This document shows, piece after piece, positions 9,153 to 16,283 of a stretch of DNA of 64,000 nucleotides (position 1 is the first letter of the stretch; every line of letters begins with the position of its first letter). The notes beneath the pieces are model-generated. The model was given only the letters and a program-made list of their open reading frames with translations, was not told where the DNA came from and ran no database searches. The DNA comes from CAIKMD01 sp963702925. GTDB taxonomy: Bacteria > Pseudomonadota > Alphaproteobacteria > ATCC43930 > CGMCC-115725. The position numbers were made by a program, and so were the translations under genes. The DNA lies in the NCBI GenBank assembly GCA_963702925.1, contig OY969771.1, forward strand, positions 2,790,001-2,854,000, written 5' to 3'.

Positions 9153-9908
9153 ATGGATTCTGCTTCCGCCACAACGGACGCTGCACGGGTCGCCAAGGCG
9201 CCGGCGGGCTCGCCGCTCTCTCGCCGACGACGAATACCGCCACTCGCCGCCATGGCGCTCGGGCTTGTCCTGGGCGCGATTGGCGTTGCGCAGACGGTCG
9301 GCGGGCTCTTCGAGGCCAGCGCGAAGCGTTCTCTCGATTCGATCGATTGGATGGATCCGGACACGCCCGTCAATGCCGCGCAAGTGCAAGCCGCAATCGA
9401 GGATTTCAAACGCGCCGACGCGTGGTGGCCAAATCCGGGCAATCCCTACGGCATCGGCTTTGCCGAAACGCGATTGGCGGAACGGACCGGCGACAAATCC
9501 AATCAACGCGCCGCGCTCGACGACGCGGTGCGCGAACTTAGAGAGAGCATCGCCCGTGCGCCGGCCAACGGCACGGGGTGGGCTTGGCTGGCCTACGCAC
9601 TCTTTCAGGAGAACGGCCCCACTCCGGACGTGGTCGATGCGTTTTCAACGTCGCTCGAATTCGCCCGCTACGAGCCTTCGCTTTTGGCGCTGCGGTGCCA
9701 ACTCGGCCTGACCATCTATCCGTTGCTCGATACGGATCGTAAGGCCGATCTCGCGCAACAGATCCGATGGCTTGGGCAATCCTCGCCGAATGACTTGATC
9801 AGGATTGCGCGCTCGACGCGTCAGCTCAACATCGTCATCCAGGCGCTGCTTGCCGGTGATAACAAGGTCGCGCTGCACTTCCTTGTGATGCTCCGCTATA
9901 TCAAGTAG
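9153..9908 (+). CDS. Membrane-anchored helical-repeat (TPR-like) protein of the polysaccharide locus
   Basis: A 251-residue protein with a basic N-terminal stretch (SRRRRIPP) and one membrane helix (about residues 31-50), then a mostly helical periplasmic part with aromatic and Ala residues spaced as in TPR repeats (for example DAWWPNPGNPYGIGFAETRL and GTGWAWLAYALFQENGP). I do not assign it to a named family. It starts at ATG 9153; a TTG six bases upstream is less likely. It sits 94 bp after the tyrosine autokinase, and its 3' end overlaps the convergent Wzy-type gene by 8 bp. A scaffold role in the synthesis and export complex is inferred from position only. Confidence 0.7.
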   Translation: MDSASATTDAARVAKAPAGSPLSRRRRIPPLAAMALGLVLGAIGVAQTVGGLFEASAKRSLDSIDWMDPDTPVNAAQVQAAIEDFKRADAWWPNPGNPYGIGFAETRLAERTGDKSNQRAALDDAVRELRESIARAPANGTGWAWLAYALFQENGPTPDVVDAFSTSLEFARYEPSLLALRCQLGLTIYPLLDTDRKADLAQQIRWLGQSSPNDLIRIARSTRQLNIVIQALLAGDNKVALHFLVMLRYIK

Positions 9909-11358
9909 CGTACTTGCTGGTCTCGGAACGCTCGTGAGTTGATGCGGATTGCGCGACGCCGGCGCCGAGCAGCATTAGAAACAAGATCGCGACCGCCGGG
10001 ATCTGCATACTGAAATCGACGAGGGAATGGCTCGCGATCAATGCGGTAGCGCCGGAGGCGATCGTAGGGATGATCGCATCGCGCCGCCGCCGGAACGCGC
10101 CCCAGATGCAACGTGTTGCCACGAGAGTGGCTGCCGCGAAGAGCAGAAGCGCTGCAGGGATGCCAAGTTCGAGCATGTTCTCGAGATAATCGTCATGCGC
10201 CAGATCGACGAGAAACGGAAGATCGTCGGTTCGGTAGAGGGCAAAGATCGATTTAAAGGTCGCCAAACCGGTTCCGATCAACGGGTTGTTGGCGATCGCA
10301 TCCAAGGTGAGCTGATAAATCTGGCGGCGGCCTTCCACGTCCCAGGAAGTGCTGGCGAGTCGGGTCAGCGTTTCGGTTCCGCTGACGACCAGGGCGCCGA
10401 GCGCGATAACGCCAAGGGCCAAAGCAAACCATTTGCGCCAAGGCCCGCGCGAGCTGGGCGCCATGGCAGTAATCGCGAACAGAATAAGAATGCCAAATCC
10501 GGTGGCTGCGGCGCCGGCGCGCGAATGAGTTAAAAGCAGCACCGTCGCAGTGATCAAAATGCCAGCCAATAACCAGACCGAATGAGTCGTCAGCGTTTCG
10601 GTCAGCGCACGGACGATGCCGCGCCGGGTCTGCTCGGCATTGATCTTCTTTAGAATCTGTTCCAGGAGCAACCCAATCAGGGCGATCAGCGACAGGCCGG
10701 TAAAGGCGGCGAATGAATTACGGTTCACGAAGGTGCTTGTGAGATCTGGGAAATAGGCCCATTTCTTGAACCATAATATGGTGCCGTTTCCGGTCCAATA
10801 GACCGCCAGGCCCCAGATACCGTAAACGACGCCGATCGCCGCCACGCAGATTACGAGAAGATGAGCCCTTGCCGCGCGCTGCGTGCCGCGGAACGAAAGC
10901 CAAAAAATCGCGGCATAGGTGACGAGATGCCCGATCGCCGCAAGCGAAGAGGCCGCGTCGATACTAATGCTCGGCGTGATCGCCTGGGTCGGCAGATGCT
11001 TGCTGGCTTCGCTCCAGATCGGGTTCTGCCAGGAAGCGGGAATCCACGGAATGCACTGAAAAGCCGCCCAAAAGATCGCAAAGCTGAAAAGTACGAACGG
11101 CAACCTCAGAACTTTGAAGGTTCTCCCTGATTCAGCGCTGGATATCAAATCATTCGCCGCCGCCAGCACCACCAGAACGCCGGTGGCCGCCGTAATGACC
11201 CCCCAGGCCCACGGACGCGCGCTGCCGAATGGCAAAGGCGCCCACGCCGCGATGGCGATCAGACCCCAGTAGCAAGCTAAGCCGATAACCTCCCTCGCGG
11301 ACTGGGAGGAAAACGAGAGAAGGTCTGGCGGGCTCCTGGATTCTGGCGCGACGGACAT
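9901..11358 (-). CDS. O-antigen ligase/polymerase family membrane protein (Wzy type)
   Basis: A 485-residue multi-pass inner-membrane protein with about twelve hydrophobic helices and the Wzy_C signature region (LLTHSRAGAAATGFGILILF, then a periplasmic loop with GRRQIYQLTLDAIANNPLIG and HDDYLENMLELGIPAALLLF). The conserved loop pattern (NNPLIGTGLATF ... AHDDYLENMLELG) is that of the O-antigen ligase superfamily. It probably polymerises the lipid-linked repeat or transfers the finished chain. It is convergent with the TPR-like gene. The start is ATG at 11358. Whether it is polymerase or ligase cannot be decided from sequence. Confidence 0.9.
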   Translation of the reverse strand: MSVAPESRSPPDLLSFSSQSAREVIGLACYWGLIAIAAWAPLPFGSARPWAWGVITAATGVLVVLAAANDLISSAESGRTFKVLRLPFVLFSFAIFWAAFQCIPWIPASWQNPIWSEASKHLPTQAITPSISIDAASSLAAIGHLVTYAAIFWLSFRGTQRAARAHLLVICVAAIGVVYGIWGLAVYWTGNGTILWFKKWAYFPDLTSTFVNRNSFAAFTGLSLIALIGLLLEQILKKINAEQTRRGIVRALTETLTTHSVWLLAGILITATVLLLTHSRAGAAATGFGILILFAITAMAPSSRGPWRKWFALALGVIALGALVVSGTETLTRLASTSWDVEGRRQIYQLTLDAIANNPLIGTGLATFKSIFALYRTDDLPFLVDLAHDDYLENMLELGIPAALLLFAAATLVATRCIWGAFRRRRDAIIPTIASGATALIASHSLVDFSMQIPAVAILFLMLLGAGVAQSASTHERSETSKYAT

Positions 11359-11571
11359 AAGGGACTAGGACCTCGATTACTGCTCGTTTTGCGGCACGAC
11401 ATCACCTAGATGTCCGGCGGAAGGTAAGCCGAATGAAGATCTTGTCCCTTACGCAATGCAGGTCAAGTCAAATGCACTAGAATTTATTGAGTTCGCATGG
11501 CGCGCCAAACATCTCTTAATCAAATGAAGATACCTCGGCGCGGCCTCTAGCGATTTTTTCGGCAGAAAAGC

Positions 11572-11579
11572 GCTTGCCG
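11572..11579. repeat. Target-site duplication, left copy (IS1595 element)
   Basis: The octamer gcttgccg directly abuts the left inverted repeat and is repeated exactly at 13682-13689. An 8-bp duplication is the family-typical size for IS1595 elements. Confidence 0.93.
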
Positions 11580-11606
11580 AAGGCTTATCCCTGTGAACCA
11601 GGGACC
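11580..11606 (+). repeat. Left terminal inverted repeat of the IS1595 element
   Basis: 27 bp beginning aaggcttatccctgtg and ending cagggacc. It matches the reverse complement of 13655-13681 without mismatch. Confidence 0.95.
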
Positions 11607-11672
11607 TACTAGGCATTGGGGGTGCGGCCGTGGTAGAAAGGGGGCCGTTTCCCGCTCTTCCTTGGTTCTTCC

Positions 11673-12815
11673 ATGCCTCGCAAGCGGCCGCTCTCGCTGG
11701 CCCAGTTTCAAAAGCTGTTCTTCGATGACGCCAGGTGCGCGAAGTTCCTGATCGACCGGCGGTGGCCGGAGGGGTTCATCTGCCCGAGATGCGGCGGCGG
11801 CCGCGCCGTTCTGCTGAGGAGCCGGGCCTGGACCTACGAGTGCTTGGATTGCGGCCGCCAGACCTCGGTCACCGCTGGCACCATTCTGCACCGAACGAAG
11901 CTGCCGCTGTCGCTCTGGTTCTGGGCGGCGCACCTGATGGCGACCCACTCCAACGGCATCTCGGCCCTGCAGCTCAAGGCGCAGCTCGGCGTCACCTACA
12001 AGACCGCGTGGCTGCTCGAGCACAAGCTGCGCCGCTCCATGGTGGATCCGGGCCGAACCAAGCTCGACGGCATCGTGGAGGTTGACCAGGCGGAGATGCC
12101 GTTGCGCACCACGCCGCGCTTCCAAGGCGATCCGAACGCGATGACGAAGATCATCGTCATCGGTGCGATCGAGGTCCGTGACTACGATCCGCGCCTGGCC
12201 GCTCCCGGGCCCGGCGAAAAGCCCCGAAAGCGCCAGTGGCGCTACGGGGGCGACCTCTCGGGACGATGCCGCCTGGCTCGGATCTCGGCGAACACCGGGG
12301 CGGAGATCAAAGCCTTCATGCTAGCGAACATCGCGCCCGGCGCAAAGGTGCTGACCGACGGCCACCCGAGCTTCGCCTGGATCGACGGCAACGCGATGGC
12401 GGAGATCAAGCGGACCGGGAAGGCGGTGAAGCCGGTCTTCAATCACAATCCCCGCGTGGTCAAAAACAAGCTCGCGCATGTGGACCTGCCTTGGGTCCAT
12501 CGCGTCTTCTCGCTCATGAAGCGCTGGTCTCTCGGAACGTATCACGGCCTACGCCGTCAGCACGTCGATGCCTATCTCAACGAGTTCGCGTTCCGCTACA
12601 ACCGAAGGCGCCTGCGCAGCATCTCTTTCGAGGCGATCCTTGGTCTCGCCGCGGATCGCCCGCCGACGACCTACTGGGACATCACCGGCATTCCGAAGCA
12701 TGCGCGCAAGAAACCCGTGGTGCGCAAGCGCCCGCAGCGGCGGCGCGCCTTCAGCGGCATGCGGGAACCGCGAAAGCGGACCCCGAAATTAGCTGCGGCC
12801 AAATCGCGTGGATAA
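11673..12815 (+). CDS. IS1595-family transposase
   Basis: A 380-residue transposase with an N-terminal zinc ribbon (C37-x2-C40 and C57-x2-C60), a helix-turn-helix-like segment (SALQLKAQLGVTYKTAWLLE) and an ISXO2-like DDE domain. Clear acidic residues are D138 (GIVEVDQAEM) and D229 (VLTDGHPSF). The third catalytic position falls in DLPWVHRVFSLMKRW, where the more usual Glu or Asn is replaced by His276, a motif I associate with one subgroup of the family. GTYHGLRRQHVDAYLNEF and FRYNRRR follow. The tail is basic, rich in Arg and Lys. The frame is intact from ATG 11673 to its stop, so the element may be active. Confidence 0.93.
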   Translation: MPRKRPLSLAQFQKLFFDDARCAKFLIDRRWPEGFICPRCGGGRAVLLRSRAWTYECLDCGRQTSVTAGTILHRTKLPLSLWFWAAHLMATHSNGISALQLKAQLGVTYKTAWLLEHKLRRSMVDPGRTKLDGIVEVDQAEMPLRTTPRFQGDPNAMTKIIVIGAIEVRDYDPRLAAPGPGEKPRKRQWRYGGDLSGRCRLARISANTGAEIKAFMLANIAPGAKVLTDGHPSFAWIDGNAMAEIKRTGKAVKPVFNHNPRVVKNKLAHVDLPWVHRVFSLMKRWSLGTYHGLRRQHVDAYLNEFAFRYNRRRLRSISFEAILGLAADRPPTTYWDITGIPKHARKKPVVRKRPQRRRAFSGMREPRKRTPKLAAAKSRG

Positions 12816-13036
12816 AGGTGAATGCGATCCCTATCTAACTATTTGTACCAATTGAATATTTCATTTGTGTGCAGCGGCGCGGCGCTATAAGATTTCTTAA
12901 TCCAGATCGGGGAAAATGAAGGTGATTTTGGACGGATTGACCCCATATTCTGTGGGTCGCCCGGATTGCTTGCGAGATGACTCCGACAATCGATCGGAGG
13001 TATCATCGAAATCAAGAGGGAAAAGGATCGAGGCAA
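12816..13036. other. Spacer inside the IS1595 element, no clear gene
   Basis: A 220-bp stretch between transposase and antitoxin. Its first 80 bp are AT-rich and may hold the promoter of the passenger pair. A short open frame begins at 12916 (MKVILDGLTPYSVGRPD) but resembles nothing I know and runs into the antitoxin in another frame. Confidence 0.35.
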
Positions 13037-13261
13037 ATGTCAGGCAAGGATCTCGAACGTGTGGGAAGGGTGGGCGCTCCCCAAGCTCACTCGACGACGG
13101 GTGCAAAGGTCACTCACGACGAAGAGCGATTGGCCGGCATCCGTGAAGCCATGGCTCAGGTCCGCGCCGGCGCCGCGATCCCGGCGGAGGACGTCGAAGC
13201 CTGGGTCGAGTCCTGGGATACCCCGAACGAGCTTCCGAAGCCGGTTCCGCGCCGTCGCTGA
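13037..13261 (+). CDS. Putative antitoxin carried by the IS1595 element
   Basis: A 74-residue protein starting at ATG 13037 behind an AGGATCGAGG ribosome site. The N-terminus is polar; the C-terminus (IREAMAQVRAGAAIPAEDVE, then AWVESWDTPNELP) resembles the end of small antitoxins paired with RelE/ParE toxins, where a helix with E-x-V-x-A-W is common. The toxin gene begins 9 bp after its stop, the usual antitoxin-then-toxin order. Identification rests on context and this short motif, so the antitoxin family is not fixed. Confidence 0.68.
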   Translation: MSGKDLERVGRVGAPQAHSTTGAKVTHDEERLAGIREAMAQVRAGAAIPAEDVEAWVESWDTPNELPKPVPRRR

Positions 13262-13270
13262 CGAGCGCTC

Positions 13271-13573
13271 ATGCCGCGCAAGTTGGACTACGCGCCAAGG
13301 GCGCTGGACGACCTTGAGCGGATGCGGCGTTGGCAGCATCAGCCAGGCGCCGGGGCGCGTGGCAAGAATAGAGCCAGACGTGTGCTGGCCGCGGCGAAGG
13401 AACTTAAAGCCGATCCAATCTTATGGCCGGTGGGTGCCGTTCCCGGGACGCGCGAGCGCAAGATCGATGGGTACACCATCGTCTACGAGGTCGTCCCCGA
13501 CACGAATGATCGACGCATCGCTGGTGACGTGCGCATTTTGCGCGTCTACGGCCCCGGTCAAGAACGGCCGTAG
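13271..13573 (+). CDS. RelE/ParE-family toxin carried by the IS1595 element
   Basis: A 100-residue basic protein with the RelE/ParE layout: MPRKLDYAPRALDDLERMRR (strand then helix), a second helix with ARRVLAAAKELKADPILWPV, then strands GTRERKIDGYTIVYEVV and DVRILRVYGPGQERP. The Lys/Arg-rich middle strand and the C-terminal I-L-R-V-Y-x-G-Q pattern are characteristic. ParE forms inhibit gyrase and RelE forms cleave mRNA on ribosomes; which applies here is not decidable by eye. It ends 81 bp before the right inverted repeat, so it is fully inside the element. Confidence 0.85.
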   Translation: MPRKLDYAPRALDDLERMRRWQHQPGAGARGKNRARRVLAAAKELKADPILWPVGAVPGTRERKIDGYTIVYEVVPDTNDRRIAGDVRILRVYGPGQERP

Positions 13574-13654
13574 CTTATCCTCCAAAGAAGCCAGCTAAAC
13601 GGGACCGTCGGGTTCGGCCGGCGCCGGGTGCACTTTGCCCAAACAAGATGTTGT

Positions 13655-13681
13655 GGTCCCTGGTTCACAGGGATAAGCCTT
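13655..13681 (-). repeat. Right terminal inverted repeat of the IS1595 element
   Basis: 27 bp, ggtccctggttcacag through ataagcctt, an exact inverted copy of 11580-11606. Confidence 0.95.
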
Positions 13682-13689
13682 GCTTGCCG
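13682..13689. repeat. Target-site duplication, right copy (IS1595 element)
   Basis: gcttgccg, identical to 11572-11579 and directly adjacent to the right inverted repeat. Confidence 0.93.
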
Positions 13690-13733
13690 TATCGCCAGCA
13701 AGTCTACGTCACTAGACATTAAATTCTGTCTTA

Positions 13734-13751
13734 GAGCCGATCCAGAAAGTT
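13734..13751 (+). repeat. Left inverted repeat of the IS5-family element
   Basis: gagccgatccagaaagtt; 17 of 18 positions match the complement of 14667-14684. Confidence 0.88.
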
Positions 13752-13816
13752 GTTGAGTTGGATGAATTGGATGTGATTCATTGTTGGGCACCCGAATTTT
13801 TGCCGAGGGGTGCCCG

Positions 13817-14661
13817 ATGTGGAAGCCTGAGCACCGCCGCGCCGCCGATCGGCGCGGCTTGCGTTACCCAAGCGATCTGAGCGATGCCGAGTGGGCGCTG
13901 GTCGAGGCGGCGATCCCGCCGGCCAAGCGCGGCGGCCGGCGGCGCGAAGTGAATGTGCGCGAAGTCTTGAATGCGATCTTCTACGTGCTCTCGACCGGCT
14001 GCCAATGGCAGGCCTTGCCGAAGGATCTGCCGCCCAAGAGCACGGCGCATGCCTACTTCATGCTGTGGGAGTGGGACGGCACGCTGGAGCGGATCCATCA
14101 CGCACTCTATGTCGCGACGCGCGAGCGCGAAGGCAGAGAAGCGAGCCCCTCGGCGGCAATCATCGACAGCCAGAGCGCCAAGGCGGCTCAAAAGGGGGCT
14201 CCGCGCTCGACCCGCAAGGCTTCGATGCGGGCAAGAAGGTCACGGGCCGCAAACGGCATATTCTCGTCGATACGCTCGGCCTCTTGCTGAACGTCGTCGT
14301 CCATCCAGCCAACGTGCAGGACCGCGACGGGGCGCGGCTCGTTCTCGATCAACGCACGCGCCGCCTCTTCCCCTTCATCGAGCGCATCTTCGCCGATGCC
14401 GGCTACCAGGGCGCGAAAGCCGCCGACGCTCTGGCCAAGAGCGGCACCTGGAAGCTGGAGATCGTCAAGCGAAACGAACTTCACCGCTTCGTCGTCTTGC
14501 CCAAACGCTGGATCGTCGAACGAACCCTCGCCTGGATCAGCCACAATCGCCGCCTCGCGCGCGACTTCGAGCGCTACGCGCGAACCGCCGCGGCCTTCGT
14601 GCGTCTCGCCATGATCCGCATCATGCTCCGACGCTTGACCAGACCAGCTCATTGCTCCTGA
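13817..14661 (+). CDS. IS5-family transposase with -1 frameshift
   Basis: The first frame starts at ATG 13817 (ribosome site CGAGGGG just upstream) with MWKPEHRRAADRRGLRYPSD and runs through AIIDSQSAKAAQKG. The family pattern then continues in the -1 frame (DPQGFDAGKKVTGRKRHILV to the stop at 14661). The frame change falls at A-AAG-GGG (14191-14197), a good -1 slippery heptamer, so a programmed frameshift is likely; the fusion would be about 281 residues. Catalytic residues are the Asp in IIDSQ, the Asp in FADAGYQG and the Glu in WIVERTLAW. Without the shift the first frame ends at 14290 and is inactive. Confidence 0.88.
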
Positions 14662-14666
14662 ATCCT

Positions 14667-14684
14667 AACTTCCTGGATCGGCTC
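14667..14684 (-). repeat. Right inverted repeat of the IS5-family element
   Basis: aacttcctggatcggctc, imperfect inverted copy of 13734-13751, followed by TTA as on the left side. Confidence 0.88.
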
Positions 14685-14707
14685 TTATAAGTCGAGAAGC
14701 CGAGACC

Positions 14708-15949
14708 CTAATTGTCGGCACCGACGAGGCAGGAGAAAAACGATTTCAAATTGGCTTCGTAATCCGGTAGCTGATAGCTCAGCGCTCGCTCTCTTGCTGC
14801 TGTACCCATTCGCCGCAGTACATCACGATTACCTTCCAATTCATGAATTGCTTCGGTGAATCGTTCCACTTCGTCATAATTATAAACAAAACCTTCAATT
14901 CCATGTCTTACCGACGAACCGCTGTTCGGCGTTGTTATGATTGGTAAACCGCTTGCCATCGCTTCCAGTACAGCTCCAGCTGAGCCTTCGCAGGTCGTCG
15001 GAAAGAAAAAAACATCAAACCGCTCAAGCCATCCGTTAATTGCCGAGTGTGCGACATGGCCAACGAATTCGACTTGGTCTCGATAGGCCTGCAATTTGTC
15101 GCGATTGAGGTTGATCGCCCCCACCATGACGAACCTCACGCGCCGAGAATCAAATCTTTTCGCGACTTCGAGAAAGTAAGGTGCCCCCTTTCTGAGGCCG
15201 ACCGCGCCGACGAACCCGACGATCAAAGGCCCTTGCCGTCGTTCCCCTCTTGCCAGCGCGATATTGTCGCTCAGCCAAGGATAAGGGATCACCGTGATGC
15301 GCTCGCGCGCCATCCCGACGGAAACGAGACTGTCGCGGACATAATCCGACGCGCAGGTGATCCTGTCGAGAAATTCCCACGTATCGCGCTCCCAACGCAG
15401 ATATTCCGCGTGGATCGGCCGATTCTCAACCAGGCCCCATCCGGGCCAGCATTTCGTCTGTCTTTCGTACTCGGCGAATTCCACTTCCAGAGGCGCGATC
15501 ATCTGATCGCCGGCCGTGCGCAAACCCAGTCGCCGCGCCGTCCGGTAAAATTCCGGAGCGGCGTTTCGGATGAAGCCGTAGGCTGCATTCGCGTTGCCAT
15601 AGCCGGCTCGCGCGACCCATTTTGCGGATTGGCGGCCCGCCCAAATGTAGGCATCCTCGACGTCCTTGAAGCGCTTCATGTTCACACGAAGCCAAAGCGC
15701 CAAACGCGCGTTGCGCACAACGGAATTCATGTCCAGTTCGTCGCACCGACGCTCGCCCATCCGTTGAGCGACGCCCGGCCGCAGCCTGCGGGTGAGCCGG
15801 GCAATGAGTTCTTCAACGGAACCGGGCCGGACAAGCCAATCGATATAAGCGCGTTCCAAAATACCCGCGTGCTGGAGCGCCAATGGCACCAAATATCTTA
15901 ATCGTGCTCCATCCTGAAGCATTGCTACACGGGGTTTCTTGAAATCCAT
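14708..15949 (-). CDS. GT4-family glycosyltransferase
   Basis: A 413-residue GT-B fold transferase. The N-terminal half holds the acceptor domain. The C-terminal half has PLIVGFVGAVGLRKGAPYF (about residue 230), the nucleotide-sugar region FDVFFFPTTCEGSAGAVLEA with the EX7E-type pattern, and MASGLPIITTPNSGSSVRHG. I start it at ATG 15949 (MDFKKPRVAMLQDGARLRYL) because the first beta strand begins there; an in-frame ATG at 16009 would add 20 residues that do not look conserved. Neither start has a strong ribosome site. It probably adds a sugar to the exopolysaccharide. The IS5-type element ends just beyond its stop, so it may have lost downstream partners. Confidence 0.87.
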   Translation of the reverse strand: MDFKKPRVAMLQDGARLRYLVPLALQHAGILERAYIDWLVRPGSVEELIARLTRRLRPGVAQRMGERRCDELDMNSVVRNARLALWLRVNMKRFKDVEDAYIWAGRQSAKWVARAGYGNANAAYGFIRNAAPEFYRTARRLGLRTAGDQMIAPLEVEFAEYERQTKCWPGWGLVENRPIHAEYLRWERDTWEFLDRITCASDYVRDSLVSVGMARERITVIPYPWLSDNIALARGERRQGPLIVGFVGAVGLRKGAPYFLEVAKRFDSRRVRFVMVGAINLNRDKLQAYRDQVEFVGHVAHSAINGWLERFDVFFFPTTCEGSAGAVLEAMASGLPIITTPNSGSSVRHGIEGFVYNYDEVERFTEAIHELEGNRDVLRRMGTAARERALSYQLPDYEANLKSFFSCLVGADN

Positions 15950-16283
15950 TCGGCGCGCCAGCTTGCTCGAACATTCTCGGTCCCAACCCGTCGATAGAGT
16001 CGGGATCATTTATGATATCTATTCTACCGTCCCTCGATCTTTGCAGACAAGATTGCATTGCCCGCCCGCCGGCTCGTTCGCCTCAGATCGCCAGTCGGAC
16101 GAGGCATCGCTAAAAAGGCTTCGGAGTGACCGCCTTCTTGCAACGGTCACTCCTTGGCCAAGGAACAGAAGATTGAAAGTCTAGATCGGGCACACCATCG
16201 TAAGGGTTCACGTCGTGCCGAGGCGATCGCCTCTATGAAACATGTCGCGGTCTAGGGACGAGATTCTCCTGATATTGCCTTTC
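15950..16283. other. Intergenic stretch with terminator, otherwise empty
   Basis: Apart from the hairpin at 16112-16153 (listed separately) I see no gene here. The side next to 15949 should hold the GT4 promoter; no convincing boxes were found. Confidence 0.4.
16112..16153 (-). terminator. Rho-independent terminator candidate after the beta-helix gene
   Basis: A perfect 10-bp stem, GGAGTGACCG (16123-16132) with CGGTCACTCC (16144-16153), and an 11-nt loop. In the minus direction it is followed after six bases by a run of five T, so it could end transcripts of the gene at 16284-18077. The gap before the T run makes it a weak intrinsic terminator. Confidence 0.55.

Larger units (their letters stand above)
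11580..13681. mobile_element. IS1595-family insertion sequence with toxin-antitoxin passenger
   Basis: A complete 2102-bp element. The ends are perfect 27-bp inverted repeats (11580-11606 and 13655-13681) containing the sub-palindrome GGTCCCTGGTTCACAGGGA. Both sides are flanked by the same octamer gcttgccg. Inside are the transposase (11673-12815), a 220-bp spacer without a clear gene (12816-13036) and two small genes on the same strand that look like an antitoxin and a RelE/ParE toxin. Perfect ends, perfect duplication and an intact transposase point to a recent insertion. It sits in the exopolysaccharide locus between the Wzy-type and GT4 genes. Confidence 0.93.
13734..14684. mobile_element. 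IS5-family insertion sequence, 951 bp
   Basis: Ends are 18-bp inverted repeats (13734-13751 gagccgatccagaaagtt and 14667-14684 aacttcctggatcggctc) with one mismatch. TTA flanks the element on both sides (13731-13733 and 14685-14687), a TNA-type duplication. It contains one transposase split by a frameshift. It starts 52 bp after the IS1595 element and ends 24 bp before the GT4 stop codon. Confidence 0.88.

Noticed and set aside
11582..13679. Alternative IS1595 ends beginning at GGC instead of AAGGC
   Set aside because: With those ends the flanking octamers do not match; with the 27-bp repeats the 8-bp duplication is perfect.
13781..14290. First IS5 frame as a complete small protein
   Set aside because: It stops after leaving the family pattern; the catalytic second half is in the -1 frame.
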